Source: Candidatus Melainabacteria bacterium (lineage in GTDB: Bacteria; Cyanobacteriota; Vampirovibrionia; Obscuribacterales; Obscuribacteraceae). From it: a stretch of DNA of 64,000 nt. The stretch spans positions 682,001-746,000 of the forward strand of contig JADJWK010000004.1 of the NCBI GenBank assembly GCA_016716405.1, given 5' to 3'. Below the pieces are notes generated by a model. The model worked only from the letters and a program-made list of their open reading frames with translations, was not told where the DNA came from and did not search any database. Every line of letters starts with the position of its first letter. The first letter of the stretch is position 1. The position numbers were made by a program, and so were the translations under genes. Shown here in pieces: positions 52,791-61,738 of the stretch.

Positions 52791-52838
52791 CTGAAACATG
52801 TACAGCTTGACCGCCAAGCGATGAGGTAAAAACCAGCA

Positions 52839-53978
52839 ATGTCGCAAATCCTAAAGGTCAAAGGAGAAACCAGCCAAGTGTCAGAGCAACAGGTGGAAAA
52901 CAACAACCTGAAGGATGAGTTCGAGAAGCTGCTCGAAGAGACGCTTCAGTTCAGGTACGAGCAAGGCGACATCGTCGAAGGTTCGGTGGTCCGCATCGAA
53001 AGAGACGGCTTGCTCGTCGACGTGCAGGCGAAGTCGGAAGGATTCGTGCCCGCCAAAGAAGTTTCGAACATGCCGGTGGACAACATCGAAGATGTCGTCG
53101 AAATCGGCAAGAAATACGAGTTCTATATTCTGCGAGAAGAGAACGAGAATGGTCAGCTGACCCTCTCCCTCAAGCGTGTCGCCCAGGCCCGCGGCTGGGT
53201 CAAGCTCGAAGAGCAGAAGAAAAACGACGAGACGATTCGCGCCAAGATCAGCAATGTCGTCAAAGGCGGCGTTGTCGTCGACGTCTATGGTCTTCGTGGT
53301 TTCGTCCCGGCCAGCCAGCTGCGCGTGAAAGGCACCACTCCCGAAGAGCTCATCGGCATGGAAATCCCGATGAAGATTCTCGAGACCGACACCAAGCGCA
53401 ACAAGCTGATCCTCAGCCAGAGACTGGCAGTACAGGAAGAGAAAGCCGCCCAGCGCGAGAAAATCCTCAACACCCTGCAAGCCGGTCAGATTGTCTCCGG
53501 CGAAGTGGTGCGAATCGCCGACTTCGGTGCCTTCATCGATCTCGGCGGTCTCGATGGTCTGCTTCCCATCTCCGAGATCTCCTGGGAGCGCGTATCGCAT
53601 CCCTCGGACGTTCTCAAGGTCGGTCAGATCGTCTCCACCAAGGTCCTCAAAGTCGACCAGGAAAAAGGTCATATCAGCTTGAGCCTCAAGCAGATGCAGC
53701 CTGATCCATGGCAGGAGATCGAAGACAAGTTCGAAGAAGGCCAGGTGATCTCGGGCACTGTCAGAAAGATCCAGTCCTTCGGCGCTTTCGTCCAGATCTA
53801 TCCCGGCGTTGATGCCCTTTTGCCCACCGTCGAGATGTCCGAGCAACCGAACATCAAACCGGAAGAGGTAGTTCAGGTCGGTCAGGAAATCAAGGCACTG
53901 ATCAAGAAGTTCTCCCCGAAAGAGCACAAGATCAGCCTCAGCCTCAAAGGCATGGACGTCAGCGACCTTCTCGGCTAA
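52839..53978 (+). CDS. rpsA: 30S ribosomal protein S1, four S1 domains
   Basis: 379 residues. Four OB-fold S1 domains start at about residues 41 (GDIVEGSVVRIERDG), 130 (DETIRAKISNVVKGG), 215 (GQIVSGEVVRIADFGAF) and 300 (GQVISGTVRKIQSFGAF), each ending in a xxSLSLK-type strand. E. coli S1 has six; four-domain forms are usual in Gram-positives and a shorter S1 is found in Cyanobacteria. It recruits mRNA to the small subunit. A short acidic N-terminus with an NNNLKDEFEKLLEETLQF helix precedes the first domain. GAGG lies upstream of the ATG. Confidence 0.93.
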   Translation: MSQILKVKGETSQVSEQQVENNNLKDEFEKLLEETLQFRYEQGDIVEGSVVRIERDGLLVDVQAKSEGFVPAKEVSNMPVDNIEDVVEIGKKYEFYILREENENGQLTLSLKRVAQARGWVKLEEQKKNDETIRAKISNVVKGGVVVDVYGLRGFVPASQLRVKGTTPEELIGMEIPMKILETDTKRNKLILSQRLAVQEEKAAQREKILNTLQAGQIVSGEVVRIADFGAFIDLGGLDGLLPISEISWERVSHPSDVLKVGQIVSTKVLKVDQEKGHISLSLKQMQPDPWQEIEDKFEEGQVISGTVRKIQSFGAFVQIYPGVDALLPTVEMSEQPNIKPEEVVQVGQEIKALIKKFSPKEHKISLSLKGMDVSDLLG

Positions 53979-53988
53979 ATCTCGAGAA

Positions 53989-56466
53989 TCAGCAGGAAGC
54001 CGGTACTTTTCCTTCCTTGATACTCTGCACAAGAGCTTCGACGAAGGTAGGATCGAATTGCTTGCCGGCGGACTCGATCATCTGTTTCTGGGCAGCCTCG
54101 GGATCCATTCCGGCCCCGTGGACCTTGGCGGCCACAAGCTCGTGATAGGAATTAGCCACAGCTAAAATGCGAGCGATCACCGGAATCTCGTCTCCCTTGA
54201 GACCCTGAGGGAACCCCTCCCCATCGAATTCTTCATGGTGAGCGATAACCAGAGGAGCGAGATGCTTGAGCTCCGGAAACGACTCGAGGAGCTGAGCGCC
54301 GGCCACCGAATGACCCATTTTCAAGACGAACTCGTCGTCCTCGAGCTCGTCGTCCCCTTTCTGGAGGACCGGCTTGGCGATTCCCAGCTTGCCCAGATCA
54401 TGAACCAGAGCCGCCTGCCTCACCGTCTGGACTTCTTCGGCTTTCATTCCGAGCCCCTGCGCGATAGCCACGGCATACTGAGCCACTTGCCGGGCATGTC
54501 CACCGGGATACTTGTCTTTCTCTTCGATCTGAGCCACCCAGCCGTCGATTCGACCGAGCATTCGGGCGTCCAAACCCGGTGTGGCAAAGATATAGTCGGA
54601 GGTCTCGTTGGCTGAGGATGCCATGATCTGGTCGAGCTTTTTCTTGGCTTCGGCTTCATCCATGGGAGGACTGGGAGGCGGCGCCTCAGCAGCGGGCGCA
54701 GCCGCCTCCTTCTTGCGAAGGGAAGACATGAGCGGGCTTGCCGCCGAGGCGGCTTTGGCTTTGCCGAGCATGGATCCTTTCAGACCGCCGGCCACCGGCG
54801 CGCTGCCGTCTTTGGCCGCCGGCGTCGGGATCGAATCGAGATCGCCCCACTGTCCCGGGGCCACCTCTTTAGGCTTGGGGGTAGGAATCGAATCGAGATC
54901 GCCCCAGGCAGCCTGGCCCTCGGCAGCCGGGACGGCTTCGGAAGGAGCGGTCTCGGTCCCGGGTGGTACCTCGAGTGGTGCCACGGTGGGCTCAGCCGGA
55001 CTGGCGGCTACCGGCTCGGCCGGCGCGCTTGCGGTCCTGGGCTCAGCCTCCTCCATATCCCCGAACTCGCCGAAGTCCAGGTCGGCATAAGGATCTTCCT
55101 CCACAGGAGGAACCGCCTCGAGATCGAAGTCGACCTGAGCGTGGGAGCCCGAAGCAGTGGCGGCGTCAGGACGCGGCACACCGACACCCTTGATGCTGTC
55201 GAAAGACTTGATGCCGGTTACACTTCCTTCAGGCGGCTTGACGATAGCGTCCTGGGTCGCCCCGGTGCGAGTGACAGGCTTGATCACAGGTTTGGGAGAG
55301 CCCGTGGCAGGGGGCGCGGACTCCTGCACCACAGGCGGTACTGGCGGAGGCGCCGGTTGAGCCGGTGCGGCTGTCGGGGCTGGAGGCGAGGTTGGTGTCG
55401 GGGGCGGTGCCGGGGTTGGCTTCGGAGGCGGAGCCGGTGCGGGCGGTGGCGCCGGCGCGGTAGTCTTGCGGGCGGAGGGAATCGCCTGCTGGCCCAGGGC
55501 GCCCTTGAGGGCATTGCGCAGCTGCACCGTCGACTTGCCGTCCCCTTCGGTCGCCGGCGGCACGATTCGCTGGTGAAGCTGCATGATCGGCTCGCGGGCG
55601 AGCTTCTCGGCAGGCAGCTTGACCAGAGCTTCAGCAACCTTGTCGGCGACATTCTGGACCATATCGACTTCGGATCGCGTCCAGGCCCGGCGATAATCGC
55701 ATTGCTGAAGAATCACGCAACCATGCGTATTCTGGCCGGTGGTAAGGGCAACACCAAGGAGCGACTTCACCCCGATAAACTGAAGCTCTTCCTGTACCGG
55801 CGAGACGTATGAATTCTCTTGCCCCTCGTAAACCGTCATCGGCATACGTGACAGAAGCACCTGAGCAACCATGGGCGAGTCCGTGGAGGGCCAGTAGAAC
55901 TCCTGGCAACTCCGCACTTTATCCTGCTGCCAGAACTCATAACATTTCCAGCCTGCCTGGGTGTCGTCGGTGCAAACGAAGAGGCAGCGGCTCACATTGA
56001 GAGCCTTTCCGAGAATGTTGACCACCAGGAAAAGGGCATCGCCGATTCCCATGGAATAGGCCATGACATTGCCGATCTCGACCAGGAAAGTCTCTCTGAA
56101 AGTATCTCGCTGGACGACATCGTTGATCTGAGCGAGCCTGATGATATCCCCGAGCTCGCCAAGGACCACCCGCAGCGAATTGATCTCGTCGAGACTGAGC
56201 TCGGATTGCCTGGCCATGCTGACCGAGCCGAAGGTGCGGCCTTGCAGAACCAGGGGTACGGTCACTCTTGCCTGGCCGAGCTCTTCGCCTTCCTCGTCCG
56301 GGGCTCTGTACTCGCAAATTTGAGTGACGTTCGGATCCAGGGGATTGCTCAACATCACCTGGCAAGTGTCGGCGTTGAAGGTGTCACCGAGCTCGCGCAC
56401 AGTCGTCTCGAGAATCCGTTTGAGGTCCCGCACACCTGTTAGCCGCTGTACCAGTGGGCTGGTCAT
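53989..56466 (-). CDS. GAF-GAF-HD-GYP-like signalling protein
   Basis: 825 residues. Two GAF domains (about 8-120 and 130-295) precede a 300-residue Pro/Ala-rich linker, then an HD-type domain (about 655-815) with GGHARQV, VHDLGK (His689-Asp690), GHSVAGAQLL, AHHEEFDGEGFP (His743-744) and IARILAVANSYHEL. The final motif reads GEGFP instead of GxGYP. The HD-GYP family usually hydrolyses cyclic di-GMP, with metal ligands largely retained here; activity is not certain. The linker repeats WGDLDSIPTP twice. No membrane span. It converges with rpsA. Confidence 0.85.
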   Translation of the reverse strand: MTSPLVQRLTGVRDLKRILETTVRELGDTFNADTCQVMLSNPLDPNVTQICEYRAPDEEGEELGQARVTVPLVLQGRTFGSVSMARQSELSLDEINSLRVVLGELGDIIRLAQINDVVQRDTFRETFLVEIGNVMAYSMGIGDALFLVVNILGKALNVSRCLFVCTDDTQAGWKCYEFWQQDKVRSCQEFYWPSTDSPMVAQVLLSRMPMTVYEGQENSYVSPVQEELQFIGVKSLLGVALTTGQNTHGCVILQQCDYRRAWTRSEVDMVQNVADKVAEALVKLPAEKLAREPIMQLHQRIVPPATEGDGKSTVQLRNALKGALGQQAIPSARKTTAPAPPPAPAPPPKPTPAPPPTPTSPPAPTAAPAQPAPPPVPPVVQESAPPATGSPKPVIKPVTRTGATQDAIVKPPEGSVTGIKSFDSIKGVGVPRPDAATASGSHAQVDFDLEAVPPVEEDPYADLDFGEFGDMEEAEPRTASAPAEPVAASPAEPTVAPLEVPPGTETAPSEAVPAAEGQAAWGDLDSIPTPKPKEVAPGQWGDLDSIPTPAAKDGSAPVAGGLKGSMLGKAKAASAASPLMSSLRKKEAAAPAAEAPPPSPPMDEAEAKKKLDQIMASSANETSDYIFATPGLDARMLGRIDGWVAQIEEKDKYPGGHARQVAQYAVAIAQGLGMKAEEVQTVRQAALVHDLGKLGIAKPVLQKGDDELEDDEFVLKMGHSVAGAQLLESFPELKHLAPLVIAHHEEFDGEGFPQGLKGDEIPVIARILAVANSYHELVAAKVHGAGMDPEAAQKQMIESAGKQFDPTFVEALVQSIKEGKVPASC

Positions 56467-56574
56467 ATTTTGTTCATACCAAGTCGAGAAGAAGAAGTAA
56501 CCTCTTACCGGCCATTATCGCACCGGCATTGAATATCAGACAATCATATAGAATAACAGGGGAGAAGGCGGCAT

Positions 56575-57513
56575 TTGAACGAGACGGCATTAAACGAGAC
56601 CCAGTCAGTGGGCGACCTGATCGGTCGCGCCGCCCGGCTCTATCGGGCGAATCTAACCAGCTGGTTCCCGATCCTTCTCTGGCCGACAGTGCTCAGCGCC
56701 CTTGGCAGGGCAATGTTCCAGGGGGGCATCTCGGGCATCGCCGACATGTCGTTCAGTGCCACGGCCATGGCGCTGCTTGTCGTTGGAGTGATCGGCGCCA
56801 TCCTCACCCTGGTAGCCAAATGGATTCTGCTTGTCAGGCAGCTTTCTTTCGTGCGCCTGGCAACAGGTTTTTCGGACAGCCTCCCCGAGTCCCTGGCCTT
56901 CGTCAAACAGAGACAGTGGTCCATCGCCGGAGCCGTGGCGATAATGTATTTCTTGCTCCTGGCGGTTTTCGGTCTTGCCCTCCTGGAAGTAGCGGCGGCC
57001 TCGCTAATCTTCAGGCCGGACACTTTTCTGGTGATTCCCTCGGTAGTTGGTGTAATCGGCGGACTGATAGGCGGCACAATCACGCTCATGTTCGTCTATT
57101 TCGCCGCCTTCGTCGTCCTCAGCGCCATCGCCTGCCAGGCTAATAGCGTCACCGGCCTGGTTTCGAGCGGCTTTCGACTGGCCGGCAAGCAGCTGATGCG
57201 CACCGTCTATATGGGCAATATGGTCTGCCTGACGATTCTGCTCCTGAGTATCCCATTCTGGCTGCCGATGATGGCTCTTATCGGGATCGACTATCTGCGG
57301 CTCGGTCAGGACGCTTTCGCCAATGGTGATTTACCCATCCACTGGTCAGTCCTCCTGACGTCCTATGAATCCCTGGTCGATGTGGTGGTCTGGCCGGTGG
57401 CCTTTGTTTCTTACGGGCTCTACTATTACGATTTGCGCCTGAGACAGGAAGGCGTGGACATGCTCCTCGACGTCGACCGCCTCGAAAGAGCGCGAGATTC
57501 GAAAGAGAGTTGA
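56575..57513 (+). CDS. polytopic membrane protein of unknown function
   Basis: 312 residues with about six membrane spans (near 28-46, 63-90, 118-142, 152-178, 212-237 and 268-282). The start is a TTG at 56575 with GGAGAAGG upstream. YRANLTSWFPILLWPTVLSAL resembles the start of glycerophosphoryl-diester phosphodiesterase-type or DUF975-like membrane domains, but no family can be fixed. It heads an operon in which later genes match a conserved DUF4129-DUF4350-MoxR-DUF58 set and overlaps the next gene's extended frame by two to four bases. Confidence 0.65.
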   Translation: MNETALNETQSVGDLIGRAARLYRANLTSWFPILLWPTVLSALGRAMFQGGISGIADMSFSATAMALLVVGVIGAILTLVAKWILLVRQLSFVRLATGFSDSLPESLAFVKQRQWSIAGAVAIMYFLLLAVFGLALLEVAAASLIFRPDTFLVIPSVVGVIGGLIGGTITLMFVYFAAFVVLSAIACQANSVTGLVSSGFRLAGKQLMRTVYMGNMVCLTILLLSIPFWLPMMALIGIDYLRLGQDAFANGDLPIHWSVLLTSYESLVDVVVWPVAFVSYGLYYYDLRLRQEGVDMLLDVDRLERARDSKES

Positions 57514-57515
57514 CC

Positions 57516-58202
57516 ATGCCCAACCCGGACGTTCGAGAAAAGCTTGCTGTCATGGCTTCCCAGTACGATTACCGGAAGCCTCCGGAGATCCTGGTGAAGA
57601 TCCAGGAATGGATCACCGAGGTCGTGAGAGCCGTTCTGGACTTTCTCAAGGGGCTCAATATCGTAGTCCCCAGAGCCGACACCGGCGCGGTCGGCGACAT
57701 CATGCAGATACTCGCCCTGATCGCCGGAGTGCTCTGTCTCATTCTACTGATCGTCCTCATGTTCGGGCGACTCAAGCATCTGAAAAATCAATCCGAGCTC
57801 GCCAGGAGGGGCGCCATCACCGTGGATGAGGATCTCGACAGCGCCGGCTGGCGCAAGCAGGCCGGCGCCTGGGCGGATAGCTCCAGATGGCGTGAGGCCT
57901 GTCGAGCCCTTTATCTCAGCATCCTGCACGAGCTCGATGAAAAGGGAACCATCGCTTTCAGCCATACCCGAAGCAATTATGAGTACTGGTATGCCCTGGC
58001 GGCTAACACCTCCATTCAGAAGCGATTCCGCCGCCTCGCCGACATCATCGAGCTGGTCTGGTTCGGCAATCACCAGGCTGGCAGGGAGGACTACCAGCAG
58101 TGCCGGGATCTGGCGGACGAACTGACCAGACTGATCAGAGAAGATAGCAGAGAAGATAGCAGAGAAACCAGCGGAGCAGGCGCAAACGAGGTAGAGCCAT
58201 GA
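57516..58202 (+). CDS. DUF4129-like membrane protein
   Basis: About 228 residues from the ATG at 57516 (an in-frame TTG two codons upstream is possible). A single membrane span (about 68-88) separates an amphipathic N-terminus from a cytoplasmic domain with RWREACRALYLSILHELDEKG and SNYEYWYAL, the core of DUF4129. Such proteins occur fused to transglutaminases or beside MoxR/DUF58 genes in envelope or sporulation-independent stress clusters. The C-terminus has a short Glu/Asp/Ser repeat (REDSREDSRE). The stop overlaps the next ATG. Confidence 0.8.
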   Translation: MPNPDVREKLAVMASQYDYRKPPEILVKIQEWITEVVRAVLDFLKGLNIVVPRADTGAVGDIMQILALIAGVLCLILLIVLMFGRLKHLKNQSELARRGAITVDEDLDSAGWRKQAGAWADSSRWREACRALYLSILHELDEKGTIAFSHTRSNYEYWYALAANTSIQKRFRRLADIIELVWFGNHQAGREDYQQCRDLADELTRLIREDSREDSRETSGAGANEVEP

Positions 58203-59407
58203 GCGATCGGCCTTCTTCGAGCATTCCCCGGAAGGTCTTGATTCAGCTGGCCGCCCTGATTGCCGTCAGTTGCCTGGTGGTTTATTGCGGCGAGAGCTAT
58301 CGTGACCAGCTGGACAAATTCTTTCCGGAATCCAGGCTCCTGGCCTCGACCTACAATCGCAAGCCCAGCGGATTGAGCGGACTTTACGATCTGAGCCAGA
58401 GAATGGGGCTCAAGGTAGATCGCTTCGAGGTTTCCTATCGTCAGCTGAGGCGGCTTACCGGCATGCTGGTAATCATCGCCCCGGTACAATCGCTTCCCGA
58501 CTATGAGCTCAAGCAAATCCTGGACTGGGTCAAAAAGGGTAACACCCTGGTCTATCTCGATCAATTCAATATCGACCAGAGCCGGCAGATCCTCGAGGCC
58601 CTGGATCTGAACGTCCGGAACACAGTCAAAGAGCTCGACGGGGCCGACCTGCCGGTGGCGGGCGAGGCATTATCTGAACGCGAGGATCCGGTCTATGACC
58701 TGGTGGGCAAGGTCCGGGTCTCGGCTCGTTCACGGCTGACCGGCGGGACGCCTATAGTGGCGGACAGTCAGGGCGCCGTCCTCACCAGAGTCGAGCACGG
58801 AAGGGGACGGGTCTATGTCGGTGCGACTCCGGCGCTCTGCAGCAACGGCACCCTGGCCGACCAGGAGTTCTGGGGCAATTTTCAATTGCTGGAAAACATC
58901 TTCCGCACCGCCAATGGTACTATATACTTCGACGAGCGCGCCCACGGCTATTCGAGCGGAACCAACGTCTTCTATTATTTATCGAGAAGCGAAGCCGCTC
59001 CCGTAGCGGCTCAGATCGGTCTGATCATCCTTCTCATGGTCTTCAGCGAGAGCCAGCGCTTCGGCAATGCCCGGTCGCTGGAGGAGCGGCGCAAGATCTC
59101 GAACCTCGAGTTCATCAACGGTCTCACCAACGCCTACAAACGAGCCCGTGCCAATACTGCTGTTCTGGATATCCTCTTTCAGTCTTTCCGGAATCGCCTC
59201 TCCCGCGACCTGGGAGTCTCTCCTCACGAAAGCTCCGAACGCCTCGCCGAAGCCTGGGAAGCAAGCGCCCTTCAATCAAGCGAAGATCTCGGGAAGCTCC
59301 TCGCGGACTACGAGCGGCTTATGGAAGCCCGGCATGTTTCCGACGATGATTTGAGAACGATTGTGACAGCGTGCGATAAGATTACGACAACCTCAGAAGG
59401 GAAATAA
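58199..59407 (+). CDS. DUF4350-like protein
   Basis: 402 residues with a transmembrane helix at the start (about 12-30) and another near 270-290. In between is a domain with STYNRKPSGLSGLYDLSQRMGL, VIIAPVQSLPDYELKQILDWVKKGNTLVYLD and VEHGRGRVYVGA(T)P, typical of DUF4350, which resembles a class I glutamine-amidotransferase/Rossmann-like fold without its catalytic Cys. The C-terminal helix-rich part follows the second span. Overlap ATGA with the preceding gene; GAAGG precedes the moxR start. Confidence 0.8.
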   Translation: MSDRPSSSIPRKVLIQLAALIAVSCLVVYCGESYRDQLDKFFPESRLLASTYNRKPSGLSGLYDLSQRMGLKVDRFEVSYRQLRRLTGMLVIIAPVQSLPDYELKQILDWVKKGNTLVYLDQFNIDQSRQILEALDLNVRNTVKELDGADLPVAGEALSEREDPVYDLVGKVRVSARSRLTGGTPIVADSQGAVLTRVEHGRGRVYVGATPALCSNGTLADQEFWGNFQLLENIFRTANGTIYFDERAHGYSSGTNVFYYLSRSEAAPVAAQIGLIILLMVFSESQRFGNARSLEERRKISNLEFINGLTNAYKRARANTAVLDILFQSFRNRLSRDLGVSPHESSERLAEAWEASALQSSEDLGKLLADYERLMEARHVSDDDLRTIVTACDKITTTSEGK

Positions 59408-59414
59408 GCAAGAG

Positions 59415-60413
59415 ATGACCGAATCGATACAAGAACAAATGGATGCCACCCGGACGGCCAACGAGCATGTGGCCCGAATCGGCGAAGTCTTCTCGCGCCT
59501 GCGCCGCAGCCTCAATGAAGTGGTGGTCGGTCAGGAGATGGTGGTCGACCAGGTCCTCATCGCTCTGCTCGCCGACGGGCATGTCCTTCTCGAGGGGGTT
59601 CCGGGAACCGCCAAGACGCTCCTGGTCAAGACCCTGGCCAGTCTCGTCTCGGGCGGTTACGGCAGAATTCAGCTCACCCCGGACATGCTTCCTTCGGATA
59701 TCCTGGGCACCAGCATCTATGACCTGAGCACCAAGACATTCTCTCTCAAGAAAGGTCCGATTTTCACCAGCCTTCTTCTGGCCGACGAGATCAACCGCAC
59801 CCCGCCAAAAACCCAGTCGGCGCTTCTCGAGGCTATGGAAGAGCGGCAGGTGAGCCTGGAGGGCAAGACCGAAACCCTTCCGGAGCTCTTCATGGTGGTC
59901 GCCACCCAGAACCCCATCGAATTCGAAGGCACATACCCCCTGCCCGAAGCCCAGCTCGACCGGTTCATGCTCAAGATCGTCATCGACTATCCGAGTCCCG
60001 ATGCCGAGAAGACCATGCTCAAGAACTGGCAGAAAGGCGATTACCACAGACACTCGCCCCGTCTCGAAGCAGTCGCCACCGAGGCGGAGATCTGCTCCTG
60101 CCGCCGGGAGCTGGAGCATGTCCTGGTCGAAGACAGCATCATCGAGTACCTGTCTGGGCTGGTCCAGAAGTCACGCAACCTCTCCGACCTGCAGCTGGGA
60201 GCCAGCCCGAGAGCTGCCCTTTCCTGGCTGGCAGCAGCCAAAGCTCATGCCGCCATCGAAGGCAAAGATTTCGTCACGCCGGACAATGTCAAGTTCGTCG
60301 CCGAGCCGGTTCTGCGCCACCGTCTCATTCTGACACCGGAAGCAGAGCTCGACGGTGTCACCATGAGCCAGGTTATCGCCAACCTCATGCGCCAGATTCC
60401 CGTACCGCGATGA
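59415..60413 (+). CDS. MoxR-family AAA+ ATPase
   Basis: A 332-residue AAA+ ATPase of the MoxR group. Walker A is GVPGTAKT (61-68), Walker B LLLADEINRT (Asp124-Glu125), sensor motif ATQNPIEFEGTYPLPEAQLDRF. MoxR ATPases act as chaperones for assembly or metal insertion, usually together with VWA/DUF58 proteins, as here where the DUF58 gene overlaps by four bases. A partner substrate cannot be named. Confidence 0.92.
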   Translation: MTESIQEQMDATRTANEHVARIGEVFSRLRRSLNEVVVGQEMVVDQVLIALLADGHVLLEGVPGTAKTLLVKTLASLVSGGYGRIQLTPDMLPSDILGTSIYDLSTKTFSLKKGPIFTSLLLADEINRTPPKTQSALLEAMEERQVSLEGKTETLPELFMVVATQNPIEFEGTYPLPEAQLDRFMLKIVIDYPSPDAEKTMLKNWQKGDYHRHSPRLEAVATEAEICSCRRELEHVLVEDSIIEYLSGLVQKSRNLSDLQLGASPRAALSWLAAAKAHAAIEGKDFVTPDNVKFVAEPVLRHRLILTPEAELDGVTMSQVIANLMRQIPVPR

Positions 60414-61738
60414 TCGCGAGCCCGAGACTGTATCTGCTCCTCAGCCTGGCGATCCTGCCTTTCGCCCTGGCTCATTTCTACCCTCCCCTGCACACCCTCG
60501 GCCTGGCCGTCGACTTCATCATTCTGGTCCTTCTGGTCATCGACTACGAGCTCACCCAGAGACCTTCATTTATCATGGCCACCCGGCTGGTGCAGGATCG
60601 GCTCTCCATCGGCCGTGTCAACGAAGTCTCTATCCGGGTGACCAATTCAGGCACCGCCACTCTGAAAATGAGGCTGAAAGACGATTTCCCGCATTCTATC
60701 GAGAGCAATGTCGAGCAATTCGAATTCGAGATCAAAGGCAACTCAACGAGCGCGATGGAATACGAGCTCAAGCCCATGAGACGAGGAGCCTATGAATTCG
60801 GCAACATCAATATCCGCTACCTGAGCTACCTGGGGCTTTTCTGGAGAGAGGTCAGAATCGAGGCGCGAGAAACCGTGAAAGTGTTCTCGGATTTGAAAAA
60901 GCTGTACGAACTCTCTATCAAGCTGGCCCACTCCACCGAGCTTGGCGAGCTGCACCAGAGAAAGAGAGGGCAGGGAACGGACTTCGCCTCGCTTCGCGAA
61001 TATACCGAAGGGGACGACATCAAAGCCATCGACTGGAAAGCGACGGCAAGGCGCGATCGTCCTGTCCTTCGAACTTTCGAGGCGGAGCAGGAGCAAAGGC
61101 TTCTGATTCTCATCGACGCCGGTCGCATGATGCTGTCCGACCTGGAAGGACTCAACCGTTTCGACCACGCTCTCAATGCCGCGCTCTGCCTGGCTCTTAC
61201 CGGGCTCACTCACAACGATCAGGTAGGTCTCGGGATCTTCGCCGAGCAGGCTCTGCTCTATTTGCCGCCGAGAAGAGGCAAGGCCTACCTGAAAAAGATG
61301 CTCGAGTCCACCTTTGACGCCGAGCCCAAGATGGTCGAGCCAGATTATGCCGGCATGCTCTCTTATTTCGCCGCTGCCCAGAAAGGCAGGGCACTGATAG
61401 TGGTGCTCACTGACCTGACCGACCCGGTCGGCTCGCAATCTCTGCTTGCCGGTCTTGCCAGGCTCAGCGGGCGCCACCTGCCCTTCTGCGTGACCCTGAA
61501 AGACCGCCAGATCATCGAATTATCCAGGGAAATCACGAGCCTGGGAAGCAGTTCCGATCAAGAGATGCTCGAGCGCACCTACCGCAAGGCAATAGCCACC
61601 GATCTGCTCAACGAGCGGGAGCTCGCCCTGAGCGTCCTGCAACGCCGGGGCTGCCTGATTCTAGACTGCCCTCCGCAATCCCTTTCGGACAAGCTGGTGG
61701 ACACTTACCTCGAAATCAAAACAAGAGCGCGACTCTGA
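60410..61738 (+). CDS. DUF58 (VWA-related) protein
   Basis: 442 residues. Two N-terminal membrane spans (about 7-45), a beta-rich segment (about 60-150), then the DUF58 signature GQGTDFASLREYTEGDDIKAIDWKATARRDRPV followed by a VWA-like metal-ion site fold beginning RLLILIDAGRMM. Instead of the perfect DxSxS motif of VWA there is DAGRM, so metal binding may be lost. Partner of the MoxR ATPase. It ends one base before the convergent LuxR gene. Confidence 0.88.
   Translation: MIASPRLYLLLSLAILPFALAHFYPPLHTLGLAVDFIILVLLVIDYELTQRPSFIMATRLVQDRLSIGRVNEVSIRVTNSGTATLKMRLKDDFPHSIESNVEQFEFEIKGNSTSAMEYELKPMRRGAYEFGNINIRYLSYLGLFWREVRIEARETVKVFSDLKKLYELSIKLAHSTELGELHQRKRGQGTDFASLREYTEGDDIKAIDWKATARRDRPVLRTFEAEQEQRLLILIDAGRMMLSDLEGLNRFDHALNAALCLALTGLTHNDQVGLGIFAEQALLYLPPRRGKAYLKKMLESTFDAEPKMVEPDYAGMLSYFAAAQKGRALIVVLTDLTDPVGSQSLLAGLARLSGRHLPFCVTLKDRQIIELSREITSLGSSSDQEMLERTYRKAIATDLLNERELALSVLQRRGCLILDCPPQSLSDKLVDTYLEIKTRARL

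Larger units (their letters stand above)
52326..52838. other. intergenic region upstream of rpsA
   Basis: About 510 bases between divergent genes. Besides the rpsA promoter and leader listed separately, it contains no credible coding frame; overlapping short open frames share no family resemblance. The part next to 52326 should hold the promoter of the coiled-coil gene. Confidence 0.6.
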
